A stretch of 60,182 nucleotides of DNA from NCBI GenBank assembly GCA_902786205.1, contig CADABQ010000018.1, forward strand, positions 1 to 60,182, in the 5' to 3' direction. This DNA comes from an uncultured Lachnospiraceae bacterium. GTDB taxonomy: Bacteria > Bacillota > Clostridia > Lachnospirales > Lachnospiraceae. Positions 52,325 to 60,182 of this stretch are shown piece after piece. The position numbers were made by a program, and so were the translations under genes. The notes beneath the pieces were generated by a model. It was given only the letters and a program-made list of their open reading frames with translations, did no database searches and was not told where the DNA came from. Within the stretch, counting starts at the first letter, position 1; every line of letters begins with the position of its first letter.

Positions 52325-52956
52325 CACAATATTCCCCTAATTCGATTCACACTTGTAACAAGATCCTCTGCTGCTGTATCTATTACAATATTAGGATGGG
52401 AAGGCACCTCATACGGACTTGAAATTCCTGAAAAATTAAGAATTTCTCCATTTCTCGCTTTCTTATAAAGCCCTTTCACATCTCTACTTTCACACGTTTC
52501 CAATGAAGTATTCATGTAAATTTCAACAAACGAATCTTCACCAATAATCGTTCTTGCGTGTTCACGCTCTTCCTCAAACGGTGATATCAAACATACAAGA
52601 ACAATCAATCCTGCATCATTCATCAACTTTGCCACTTCAGCCACTCGTCTAATATTTTCAATACGGTCCTCCGCCTTGAAGCCCAAATCACAATTCAACC
52701 CCATGCGAAGATTGTCTCCATCAAGCAACATAGTAGCCATTCCTTCTGCATAAAGCATCTTTTCTAATGCATTTGCCACAGTGGATTTTCCAGATCCCGA
52801 TAAGCCTGTAAACCACAACGTTTTTGGAGTTTGTCCGAGCTTTTCAGCACGTAGTTTTCTTGTAATGCTTAGCTTTTGCCAATGAATATTTTCTCTTTTT
52901 TGTCTTTCCATACCACCAACAGCTTCATTTTCAATCGCTTTGATACTTCTCTTCAT
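52324..52956 (-). CDS. cysC: Adenylylsulfate (APS) kinase
   Basis: Protein of about 210 residues. The core is typical: NIHWQKLSITRKLRAEKLGQTPKTLWFTGLSGSGKSTVANALE (P-loop), LLDGDNLRMGLNCDLGF, RRVAEVAKLMNDAGLIVLVCLISPFEEERE, DVKGLYKKARNGEI, SPYEVPSHPNIVIDT. It phosphorylates APS to PAPS. Start is uncertain: ATG 52956, GTG 52959 or a later ATG at 52911 are possible. No ATP sulfurylase or PAPS reductase gene is near, so it seems dedicated to the sulfotransferase rather than to sulfate assimilation. Confidence 0.93.
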   Translation of the reverse strand: MKRSIKAIENEAVGGMERQKRENIHWQKLSITRKLRAEKLGQTPKTLWFTGLSGSGKSTVANALEKMLYAEGMATMLLDGDNLRMGLNCDLGFKAEDRIENIRRVAEVAKLMNDAGLIVLVCLISPFEEEREHARTIIGEDSFVEIYMNTSLETCESRDVKGLYKKARNGEILNFSGISSPYEVPSHPNIVIDTAAEDLVTSVNRIRGIL

Positions 52957-53130
52957 CACAAAATCTAATCCTCTCTTCAAAAACTAATTTACATTTTAAT
53001 ATCTTATCCTGGAGTTATGTCAGTATTCCTAAAAATTTGTGATTTTTCTTTGTCAATCATTTGTCAGTTGCAACTTTTTTAAATAACCTTGGAAGTTTAG
53101 AATACCGTGGCCACATTTTTCTATAGAGCA

Positions 53131-53167
53131 AAAAAGAGCTATGTATCACTGATACATAGCTCTTTTT
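53131..53167 (-). terminator. Terminator of tig
   Basis: An 18-bp perfect inverted repeat (AAAAAGAGCTATGTATCA with its complement) with a single central base. Read on the minus strand it ends in TTTTTT, 13 bases after the tig stop. Confidence 0.85.
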
Positions 53168-53179
53168 CATTTTTTTATA

Positions 53180-54466
53180 TTATTTTTCAACTGCATTTTC
53201 TACAACGAATTCAGCTGCCTTCTGTACTGCAAGATCCTGTGCAAGCTGTTTCTTCTGCTCATCACCAAGTAATTCTTTTACTTTGTCTAATTCCATCTGA
53301 TAAGCATCAGCCATCTTCTTTAATTCCTCTTCGATTTCATCGTCTGTTGCTGCAATCTTCTCAGCTTCTACAATAGCTTCTAATACTAATCTGCTCTGAA
53401 TTCTCTTTAATGCCTGTGGTCTCATCTGCTCTAAGAATGCCTTTGGTTCCATACCAGTAAACTGGAAGTACTGATCTAAAGATAATCCCTGGCTCTGCAT
53501 TCTACGTGCAAAGTCATCTACCATCTGGCGAACCTGTGTATCGATCATTGGTTCTGGAATTTCCATCTCTGCATTTTCTACAACCTTTGCAACTGCTTCT
53601 TCTTCTTTTGCAGCCTTTGCAGCATCTTCCTTCTTCTTTGTAAGGTCTTCTTTTACCTGAGCCTTGTATGCATCTACATTTTCACATTCGGATACATCCT
53701 GTGCGAAATCGTCATCTAATTCTGGTAATTCCTTTGCGCTGATTTCTTTTACTGTTACTTTAAATGTAGCTGGCTTTCCTTTTAAGTCATCTACATGGTA
53801 ATCTTCTGGGAATGTAACATTTACTTCTACTTCTTCACCAATGTTCTTTCCGATCAATTGTTCTTCAAAGTTATCAATAAAGGAATGAGAACCAATTGTC
53901 AATGGATAGTTTTCACCCTTTCCACCTTCAAATGCTACTCCGTCTACAAATCCTTCAAAATCAATAACTGCTGTATCCTTATCCTGAACTGCTCTGTCAT
54001 CGACAGTAATTGTTCTGGCATTCTGTTCTCTTACACGATCAATCTCTGCATTTACATCATCGTCAGAAACGGTAACGTCTGTCTTTTCTACTTCAATACC
54101 CTTGTAATCTCCAAGCTTAACTTCTGGTTTTACAGCAACTTCAGCAGTGAAAATAAAAGGCTTTCCAGCTTCTACCTGTACAACATCAACAGATGGCTGT
54201 GAAACGATCTCTAAATCACACTCATCTACTGCTTTTGCGTATGCATCAGGAATAACGATGTTTGCTGCTTCTTCGTAGAATACTCCAGCGCCATACATCT
54301 TCTCAATGATCTTACGAGGAGCCTTTCCTTTACGGAATCCCTGTACGTTCATCTTACTCTTATTCTTCTGATAAGCCTTTTCAATTGCAGCTTCAAAATC
54401 TTCTGCACTTGCTTCGATAGTAAGCTTTGCCATATTCTTTTCTAACTTTTCGACCTGTAAACTCAT
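53180..54466 (-). CDS. tig: Trigger factor
   Basis: Protein of 428 residues, usual length. N-terminal ribosome-binding domain has the signature GFRKGKAPRKIIEKMYG (about 43-59). The middle FKBP-type prolyl isomerase domain spans about 150-235 (DTAVIDFEGFVDGVAFEGGKGENYPLTIGS), followed by the helical C-terminal chaperone arms (to 428). It binds nascent chains at the ribosome exit. Codon use is more conserved and GC slightly higher than in the envelope cluster, as for a core gene. It has its own terminator. Confidence 0.97.
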   Translation of the reverse strand: MSLQVEKLEKNMAKLTIEASAEDFEAAIEKAYQKNKSKMNVQGFRKGKAPRKIIEKMYGAGVFYEEAANIVIPDAYAKAVDECDLEIVSQPSVDVVQVEAGKPFIFTAEVAVKPEVKLGDYKGIEVEKTDVTVSDDDVNAEIDRVREQNARTITVDDRAVQDKDTAVIDFEGFVDGVAFEGGKGENYPLTIGSHSFIDNFEEQLIGKNIGEEVEVNVTFPEDYHVDDLKGKPATFKVTVKEISAKELPELDDDFAQDVSECENVDAYKAQVKEDLTKKKEDAAKAAKEEEAVAKVVENAEMEIPEPMIDTQVRQMVDDFARRMQSQGLSLDQYFQFTGMEPKAFLEQMRPQALKRIQSRLVLEAIVEAEKIAATDDEIEEELKKMADAYQMELDKVKELLGDEQKKQLAQDLAVQKAAEFVVENAVEK

Positions 54467-54569
54467 TATTCTTATTTCCTCCTTCGTGCAGAATCATCCT
54501 ACACTTCTTTTAAATTACTTTCTGATATACGATTATAACATGAAAAACAACTAATTGTCTATCTTTTTT

Positions 54570-55910
54570 TTATAATGCCCACTTTTCTTTTACGATATCT
54601 GCCACTTGCTTTACATATTTTGCGCAAAGGGCATCTGTTTCTGCTTCAACCATTACACGCACCAAAGGCTCTGTTCCACTCTGGCGAAGTAAAATTCTAC
54701 CATCTGTCCCAAGTTCTTCCTCCACCTGTTTTGCTGCTGCAAGAACGTCCGGATCCTGCATTGCCGCATTTTTATCTGTAACACGAACATTTTCCAGTAA
54801 TTGTGGGAAAATAACAACTTCACGAGTCAAATCCGATAACGGCATCTTCTTTGTAAGAATAACTTCCATAAGCATAAGTGCGGTTAAAATTCCGTCTCCA
54901 GTTGCCGCATATTTACTGAAAATAATATGTCCCGATTGTTCCCCACCGATAATATGATCATTCTGCATCATATTTTCATAAACATATTTGTCTCCTACTG
55001 CTGTTTTTTCGTAAGAAATTCCTTTTTTATCAAATGCCTTATATAATCCCAAATTTGACATTACGGTTGTTACTACTGTATTGTTATTTAATTCCCCTTT
55101 TTCTTTTAAATAGCAACCACAGACGTATAAAATTAAATCTCCATCTACAACATTTCCTTTGTTATCTACTGCAAGGCAACGATCCGCATCTCCATCAAAT
55201 GCAAATCCAACATCCAGTTTGTTCTCCTTCACAAAACTCTGCAACACCTCAATATGTGTAGAACCACAATTTGTATTGATGTTTGTTCCATCCGGATGGT
55301 TATTGATCACATAGGTCTTTGCTCCCAGAGCATCAAATACTCCCTTTGCAATCTCATATGCAGAACCATTCGCACAATCCAAACCTACTCGCATATCCTT
55401 AAATGAACGTGTTGCAAGGGACATAAGATAACCTATATAACGATTTCTTCCTACCGTATAATCTGTCGTACGTCCGATTGCATCCTTTGTTGCGAATGGA
55501 ATCGCATCATCCGGACCATCTATATAATCCTCGATCATTTTTTCTACTTTTGCTTCTAATTTGTGTCCCATCCCATTTAATATCTTAATTCCATTATCAT
55601 AGTATGGATTATGGCTGGCAGAAATCATAATTCCACAGTCAAAATCTTCACTTCTTACTACATAAGACACACTTGGTGTTGTTGTGACATGTATTAAATA
55701 TACATCTGCACCACTGGCTGTCAATCCAGCAGACAGTGCATCTTCAAACATATAACTGGAGCGTCTGGTATCTTTACCAATCACAATTCTTGCTTTGTGT
55801 TCTTTTCCATAATAATATCCAAGAAAACGTCCTACTTTATATGCATGCATAACATTTAAAACTACATTTGCTTCTCCACGAAAACCATCTGTTCCAAAAT
55901 ACTTACCCAT
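54570..55910 (-). CDS. glmM: Phosphoglucosamine mutase
   Basis: Protein of 446 residues from ATG 55910 (GGTGGAGAAAAA upstream). Start GKYFGTDGFRGEAN, the phosphoserine loop MISASHNPYYDNGIK (Ser about 101), the metal loop FDGDADRCL (about 240), the sugar loop GGEQSGHII and the phosphate loop RQSGTEPLVRVM are all present. It converts glucosamine 6-phosphate to glucosamine 1-phosphate for UDP-GlcNAc, the precursor of peptidoglycan and of teichoic-acid linkage units. Confidence 0.97.
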   Translation of the reverse strand: MGKYFGTDGFRGEANVVLNVMHAYKVGRFLGYYYGKEHKARIVIGKDTRRSSYMFEDALSAGLTASGADVYLIHVTTTPSVSYVVRSEDFDCGIMISASHNPYYDNGIKILNGMGHKLEAKVEKMIEDYIDGPDDAIPFATKDAIGRTTDYTVGRNRYIGYLMSLATRSFKDMRVGLDCANGSAYEIAKGVFDALGAKTYVINNHPDGTNINTNCGSTHIEVLQSFVKENKLDVGFAFDGDADRCLAVDNKGNVVDGDLILYVCGCYLKEKGELNNNTVVTTVMSNLGLYKAFDKKGISYEKTAVGDKYVYENMMQNDHIIGGEQSGHIIFSKYAATGDGILTALMLMEVILTKKMPLSDLTREVVIFPQLLENVRVTDKNAAMQDPDVLAAAKQVEEELGTDGRILLRQSGTEPLVRVMVEAETDALCAKYVKQVADIVKEKWAL

Positions 55911-56002
55911 TTTTTCTCCACCTTTGCTCTGTTTCTTTTTTTGCTTACCTTTCATTCTAACATAGGGATTTTCTAAAGTAAAGAGAGCCGAAACGTAAAT
56001 TC

Positions 56003-56039
56003 GAGGTATAAAAACGTAATAATTACCGTTTTATACCTC
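56003..56039 (-). terminator. Hairpin 3' of the chemoreceptor gene
   Basis: GAGGTATAAAA (56003-56013) pairs with TTTTATACCTC (56029-56039), extended by CG/CG. It lies about 90 bases after the stop at 56128. T-run is weak. Confidence 0.5.
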
Positions 56040-56127
56040 AAATTAAAGTCAATGTAATTCACATCATCTATTGTTTTTTTCTATTTCTGATAAAAATTCA
56101 ATCAAGCACCATTTCTATGAACCACTT

Positions 56128-57921
56128 TTATTCTGCAAGTTCTTCAATTGTGAATTTATCTATATTCTTCTTCAATTCCAACACTGAATTCTCTGTATTT
56201 TTTGCATTTTGTAACACTTCTTCTGAACCAGTTGAAATCGTAACCGACTTTTGTGCAATCTTTGTGGTTGCATCTGCACTCTCAGTAGAAGCCGTTGTAA
56301 TTCCAGAAATAGCTTCAGAAATACTAGTGATAGAATCCACAAGACTCTCTGATGCACTGCTGAAATCCGATACTAATTTATTAATCTGGGCTGCATCTAA
56401 ATCATAATTATCTGCCATTGTTTCGAAATCATCAAAACTCGTCACAACATCTTTATCTACAAAATCAAGCAGGCTATTTGAATCACTCGTTAATTTTCCT
56501 ACTGCTTCATTTACACTACTAGTTATGGATTGTATCTCTGTAACTGCATCCTGAGATTGTTCTGCCAACACACGTATCTCCTCAGCTACCACTGCAAATC
56601 CCTTGCCAGCTTCTCCGGCACGTGCTGCCTCAATAGAGGCATTTAATGCCAACAAATTAGTCTGATCAGTAATTTCAAGTATAGAATTTGCCATAATTCC
56701 GATTCGATCTACAACCTTAACATCTGCAAGCGCCTGCTCTAAACTACTGCGAATATCTGCTAACATCTGCCGTATCTTCTTTCTATTTGCAACCGTATCC
56801 TCTTTTGCTCTTGCTGCACGTCTATGTATATCCACTGCTTCCGTTGCACCATCCTGTGCTCTCGATGCAATCTCCTTTGCTGCTCCTTTAATCTGCTGTG
56901 TCATACTATTGATCTGTTCTGCAGAAGCCGCTGTTTCCTCTGTATTTGCCGCCAATTGTTCTGTCGTATCAGATACTCCATCTATTTCTTCATTTAAAGA
57001 ATTAATGTTAGTATTAATCTTCTTTACCACAGTATCAATATTTATGGTCTCAGATTTAACCTGCAACAATAATTCTTGAATAGAGGAACGCATCTTTTCC
57101 ACAATGTTTGATAGTTTTCCAAAATCATCTTTTCTAGCAAGCATTGCCGATGGCATAGACTCCGTAAATTTTCCATTTCCTATTGTAGCAATTTCTTTTG
57201 AAACATTGTTTAACGCCTTTAACAAATCAACAATAATCCAAACAATGACAGCACCTACTACAAGCAACATCATTACACAGAAAGCAATAAATTGTATGGA
57301 CTTGTTCATTACAAAATGCGTAAAAGCTTTATTTTGTTTTGCAACCGCCGAATCAATGTAATCTGTATAATTTCCAGTACCAATCACCCAATCAAAAGGT
57401 TCAAAATACTGACTGTAAGAACGTTTTGGCGAATACTTTTTTTCTCCTTCTTTTGGAAAATAATAATCCGTATATCCGCCGCCGTCTTCTTTTGCTACAC
57501 GAATCATCTCTTTTACCATTTGAAATCCTTTGGAGTCTTTTGTCTCCATACGATTGGTTCCTTCCGTGTCGCTACCAAGAAGTACCACATTGGTTCCATC
57601 CGACTGATCAATCCAAAAATATCCACCCTCTTTATAACGCATCTGACGCACTTCGTCTGCAGCTATTTTTTTTGCTTCCTCCAATGTATAAGTACCGGCT
57701 TTATAGGCATCGTTAATTTGTGATAACATAGATATCACAACATCTACCTGTTGTTTTATTGTACTATCATATTCTTGTCTAGTCGATTTTTCCATTTGAT
57801 TCATGGCCTGATTTTTAATAGAAATCATATTTCCTGTAGAAAACACACTTGCCAAAATTACAATCAAACAGACAAAAGCAAAGATAAGATTGAGTTTTAC
57901 ACGTACCTTTAAATTTTTCAT
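56128..57921 (-). CDS. Methyl-accepting chemotaxis protein with Cache domain
   Basis: Protein of 597 residues from ATG 57921 (GGGGG, then ACTATCT). Two membrane segments (about 10-32 and 188-212) flank an extracellular single-Cache domain: [47 protein letters not shown] follows (about 215-265). The signalling hairpin has the core [21 protein letters not shown]. It senses a small ligand, often an organic acid for this Cache type, and controls CheA. No che genes adjoin it. Confidence 0.95.
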   Translation of the reverse strand: MKNLKVRVKLNLIFAFVCLIVILASVFSTGNMISIKNQAMNQMEKSTRQEYDSTIKQQVDVVISMLSQINDAYKAGTYTLEEAKKIAADEVRQMRYKEGGYFWIDQSDGTNVVLLGSDTEGTNRMETKDSKGFQMVKEMIRVAKEDGGGYTDYYFPKEGEKKYSPKRSYSQYFEPFDWVIGTGNYTDYIDSAVAKQNKAFTHFVMNKSIQFIAFCVMMLLVVGAVIVWIIVDLLKALNNVSKEIATIGNGKFTESMPSAMLARKDDFGKLSNIVEKMRSSIQELLLQVKSETINIDTVVKKINTNINSLNEEIDGVSDTTEQLAANTEETAASAEQINSMTQQIKGAAKEIASRAQDGATEAVDIHRRAARAKEDTVANRKKIRQMLADIRSSLEQALADVKVVDRIGIMANSILEITDQTNLLALNASIEAARAGEAGKGFAVVAEEIRVLAEQSQDAVTEIQSITSSVNEAVGKLTSDSNSLLDFVDKDVVTSFDDFETMADNYDLDAAQINKLVSDFSSASESLVDSITSISEAISGITTASTESADATTKIAQKSVTISTGSEEVLQNAKNTENSVLELKKNIDKFTIEELAE

Positions 57922-58048
57922 AGATAGTCCCCCTTTAATCATTTTCCCCAAAAATTATACAACTTTTTGTGCGTTTAGTCAATTTTTTGTGACAATTCAT
58001 TCAGGAGGACAATTCAATTGTTACAGTTCACACTTTCGAATAATCTGC

Positions 58049-58971
58049 TTAGCTTATGATTTCATCTAGTATTTCCATTGTTACCTTACCGCATAATTTT
58101 CCTGCATACGCACCAGCTTTATTTAAAATTTCACTTTCTTCCTTTGCACAATCCTCATATACTGCTTTCGGAAGATATCCTGCAACTACTTTTAAATTTG
58201 TTTTTTCGATTTTTTCAGGTAAAGCTCCTTCATCCATCAATTTGTGAAGGATTTTTTTTACCCGGGCTTTTGTTACAATCATTCTGATATATTCTTCTGC
58301 AACTTCCCGTTCTTTGCGTCTTTTCGCAGCATCCGGTCTTCTTTTCCGTCTATGAATAATCGACTCATCGAATTCCTTATTTACATACTTTAATACATAA
58401 GGCTTCCTTCCCTCCTCTAATGCTGTTTGATTTTTTATCACAATTCCTTCTTGCTGCTTTCCATAAAATGGACTATTCGCAAATCCGAAACAATGTTCCC
58501 AACTAACAAACTCTCCATAATACAATTCATGAACATAAGGAATGCCAAATTGCCGGGCAAAATCTTTCACAAAATTCTGAGGCAGCCATTTATTTTTCTT
58601 TTTATCATAAACACTGAATAAATACCAATTATTATAATTCTCCTCACGATATACGGCTGTATGTCTCACCAACCACTCACCATAAAAGATATAATCAGAA
58701 AATTTGCGAAACAGATTCATATTAAGTTTCTGCGCATACTGAAAAAATCCACGAAGGTGGTTCCTACTATCCAGTTCTTGATTACTACTAAAACATCTCA
58801 ATTTTTCTGTTTCTAAATCATAATAAACGCTGGCATTGACACCATCTATTTTTTCAGTAATGCTAATGATATCTCCTTTTCGAAATGTATCTGTGTTTTT
58901 TTCAATGTCAAACTGTCATCTACCACAATATCTGCAGTTCTAACTCGCTCAATTTTAATATAATGCTGCAT
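58049..58971 (-). pseudogene. RNA-ligase-family protein, frameshifted
   Basis: ATG 58971 (GAGGTGG upstream) opens MQHYIKIERVRTADIVVDDSLTLKK. The frame then breaks, while another frame continues TDTFRKGDIISITEKIDGVNASVYYD.. to the stop at 58049. EKIDGVNA is the nucleotidyl-lysine motif KxDG of ATP-dependent RNA/DNA ligases. Later parts include WYLFSVYD, EGIVIKN and PYVLKYV (motif V-like). One extra A in the AAAAAAA tract (58896-58902) would join the frames into about 308 residues. The C-terminal 80 residues are helical. Function is perhaps RNA repair. Confidence 0.75.
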
Positions 58972-59056
58972 TACATCCACCTCACTTTATTTTTTTATAC
59001 TTACTGCATAAAATATATCTTTGTCATGGCAATCGCAATATTTAAAACCTATTATT

Positions 59057-59656
59057 TTACAAAATCAATATATTAGGCGCCATACCCTTAAAAGCACTTT
59101 CATATATATCCTCTCCAGAAGATAATCCAAGATAGTTTTGTGGCAAATTGTCTGTTTTCACATTTTTAATTTTTAAAATGCATCTATACTGGATTGCAAA
59201 GATAATGCTCGGATCAGTTAACATAGATATTTGTTCTAAAGTCATTTGTTGCGTTTTTACAATCTCTTCAATAGTAAAGCGTGCATATGGTATGTATTTC
59301 TCGTTTTCTTTAATAAATAATATAATTTGTTTTACTCCAGCATCAATCCAAGAAGTACCTGTCATTGGATACCAAGCAAATCCATTTTTTTTGACCGATT
59401 CGATATATATATCTGCAATATTTCGCCCTGAAAGTTTTTCGCTTCCAACAGGAAAAATATTTTTATTTTGAAACTCAAACTTTGTTATCTTTTTAACACC
59501 ATTCCACATTCTTGCCGCAATTGATTTTTCTCTTTCTTCAACAATAATATTTTGAATAGCATGTTTAGTAGCTTTTCCATTTGCATTTAAAAATGTTTGT
59601 TGTATAACAATATCACGAACATTTTTAGGCAAATTTCTGAAATCATCATAATTCAT
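59057..59656 (-). CDS. Uncharacterised protein
   Basis: Protein of 199 residues from ATG 59656 (AAAGGA 8 bases before), MNYDDFRNLPKNVRDIVIQQ.. The frame extends further upstream but without a start signal. It is Lys/Ile-rich with no membrane segment. The middle NGFAWYPMTGTSWIDAGVKQIILFIKEN and the LTDPSIIFAIQYRCILKIKN end are distinctive, but I do not recognise the family. It shares orientation with the RNA-ligase gene 86 bases downstream, so the two may be cotranscribed. Confidence 0.6.
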   Translation of the reverse strand: MNYDDFRNLPKNVRDIVIQQTFLNANGKATKHAIQNIIVEEREKSIAARMWNGVKKITKFEFQNKNIFPVGSEKLSGRNIADIYIESVKKNGFAWYPMTGTSWIDAGVKQIILFIKENEKYIPYARFTIEEIVKTQQMTLEQISMLTDPSIIFAIQYRCILKIKNVKTDNLPQNYLGLSSGEDIYESAFKGMAPNILIL

Positions 59657-59845
59657 AAATAAAATCCTTTCTGTTGTTGCAGGGGCTGCTACAGCAAGTG
59701 CAAGTACTACAACATATAATTTATCTACTAAAAATCTATATGTTTTCTTAATCGTTTCTTGTAAAATATATGTTACACTATTATAATATAAAGAAACCGT
59801 TGTATTGGGAGCACAGCTCCGAAAGCACACTTATACATTAAAAAA

Positions 59846-59891
59846 TTAAGATTTTACATTTCCTCTAATCGTGTGAAATGTAAAATCTTAA
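59846..59891. terminator. Long perfect hairpin
   Basis: TTAAGATTTTACATTT (59846-59861) and its exact complement (59876-59891) flank a 14-base loop. It may terminate a plus- or minus-strand transcript, or be a further repeat. Confidence 0.55.
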
Positions 59892-60182
59892 ACGTAATAA
59901 AGCTCAGTACCTAATGCAGCTGAGTAAACTCTACTATGACAGTTATAATCCCATAATTATTTTCGCTATTTGTTTGCGTTTTTTCTGAACACAAAATCGT
60001 AACGCTGCACAGTATAATGCCTCAGTTATCAAGACAAAAATCTTAGACTTTTATAACGAACGAATATCTATGGTTAAGGGAAGTACGTTTCTCTTTTCTC
60101 CTCATTTTCTTTGGTGATCAGTTTTCTTTCTTTACATCTCCATGAAACCTTTCATGCGTACAGGAAGAAAATACAAGTTCTC
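59892..60182. other. Window edge, no gene seen
   Basis: AT-rich, many T-runs, no supported frame or ribosome site. It may be the upstream region of a gene beyond the window. Confidence 0.4.

Noticed and set aside
53795..54202. Long plus-strand frame opposite tig
   Set aside because: It is an antisense shadow of a highly conserved gene, with no ribosome site and atypical composition.
1..60182. CRISPR arrays, tRNA or rRNA genes, prophage
   Set aside because: No regularly spaced repeats, cloverleaf-like genes, rRNA motifs or phage structural genes were found on either strand.

Overview
The window is AT-rich (roughly one third G+C by eye) and looks like the chromosome of a Gram-positive anaerobe of the Clostridia, most likely a Lachnospiraceae gut commensal. 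This rests on AGGAGG-type ribosome sites with occasional TTG starts, several teichoic-acid-type polymerases, Agr/LytTR peptide signalling, a T-box leader, a sirtuin-macrodomain pair and an IS200/IS605 element. No rRNA, tRNA or CRISPR array was seen. Most genes are on the minus strand.

Layout. 1-10 kb is an accessory region full of decaying genes: a DUF3791/DUF3990 deletion hybrid, a MerR/TipAS regulator with a classic 19-bp-spacer promoter, an aspartate racemase with an internal deletion, an Xre membrane regulator, and a Zn-macrodomain plus class-M sirtuin operon whose first gene (radical SAM) is split by an IS200/IS605 element. The element's own tnpB has an amber codon. A 187-bp palindromic MITE with an 8-bp target duplication sits in front of an HxlR gene that carries a nonsense codon. 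10-16 kb is signalling module I: GHKL kinase, LytTR regulator, small secreted protein, two FtsX-type permeases and an ABC ATPase. 16-20 kb holds a TagF-like transferase and an AAA/PD-(D/E)XK protein.

20-34.5 kb holds modules II and III, with a teichoic-acid operon between them. Module II (20.3-25.7 kb) is a membrane protein, ABC ATPase and two permeases, with a divergent LytTR regulator and GHKL kinase. Module III (29.2-34.3 kb) runs agrB, agrD1, agrD2, a DUF2712 secreted protein, three permeases, an ABC ATPase paralogous to that of module II, and an LRR-like membrane protein. An identical 14-bp LytTR-type box lies in front of the module II regulator and next to agrB. I infer one agr-like circuit split in two. 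Its two peptide precursors align so that the ring Cys of one (CHVIW) is Ser in the other (SVLMW).

25.8-52.9 kb is mainly cell-envelope synthesis: tarI-tarJ-TarL-like under a T-box leader, a second CTP cytidylyltransferase with an NAD epimerase and a TagF-like polymerase, a pyruvyl-transferase/GDPD-like fusion, a large 5'-nucleotidase-like exoprotein, a membrane-less GDPD protein, another TagB-like transferase, tagD, and an APS kinase plus sulfotransferase pair that suggests a sulfated wall polymer. 53-58 kb is core genome: tig, glmM and a chemotaxis receptor. The right end holds an RNA-ligase gene with a homopolymer frameshift and an unrecognised gene.

Three small repeat families can be defined from the sequence alone: a MITE with TIR ATGTACTCTCGGARTCTC and 4-bp duplications, a MITE with TIR GTAACAGTTCAGCCGGG and an 8-bp duplication, and a CTCTATAGG hairpin. 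All functional calls come from reading the sequence; no database search was run.
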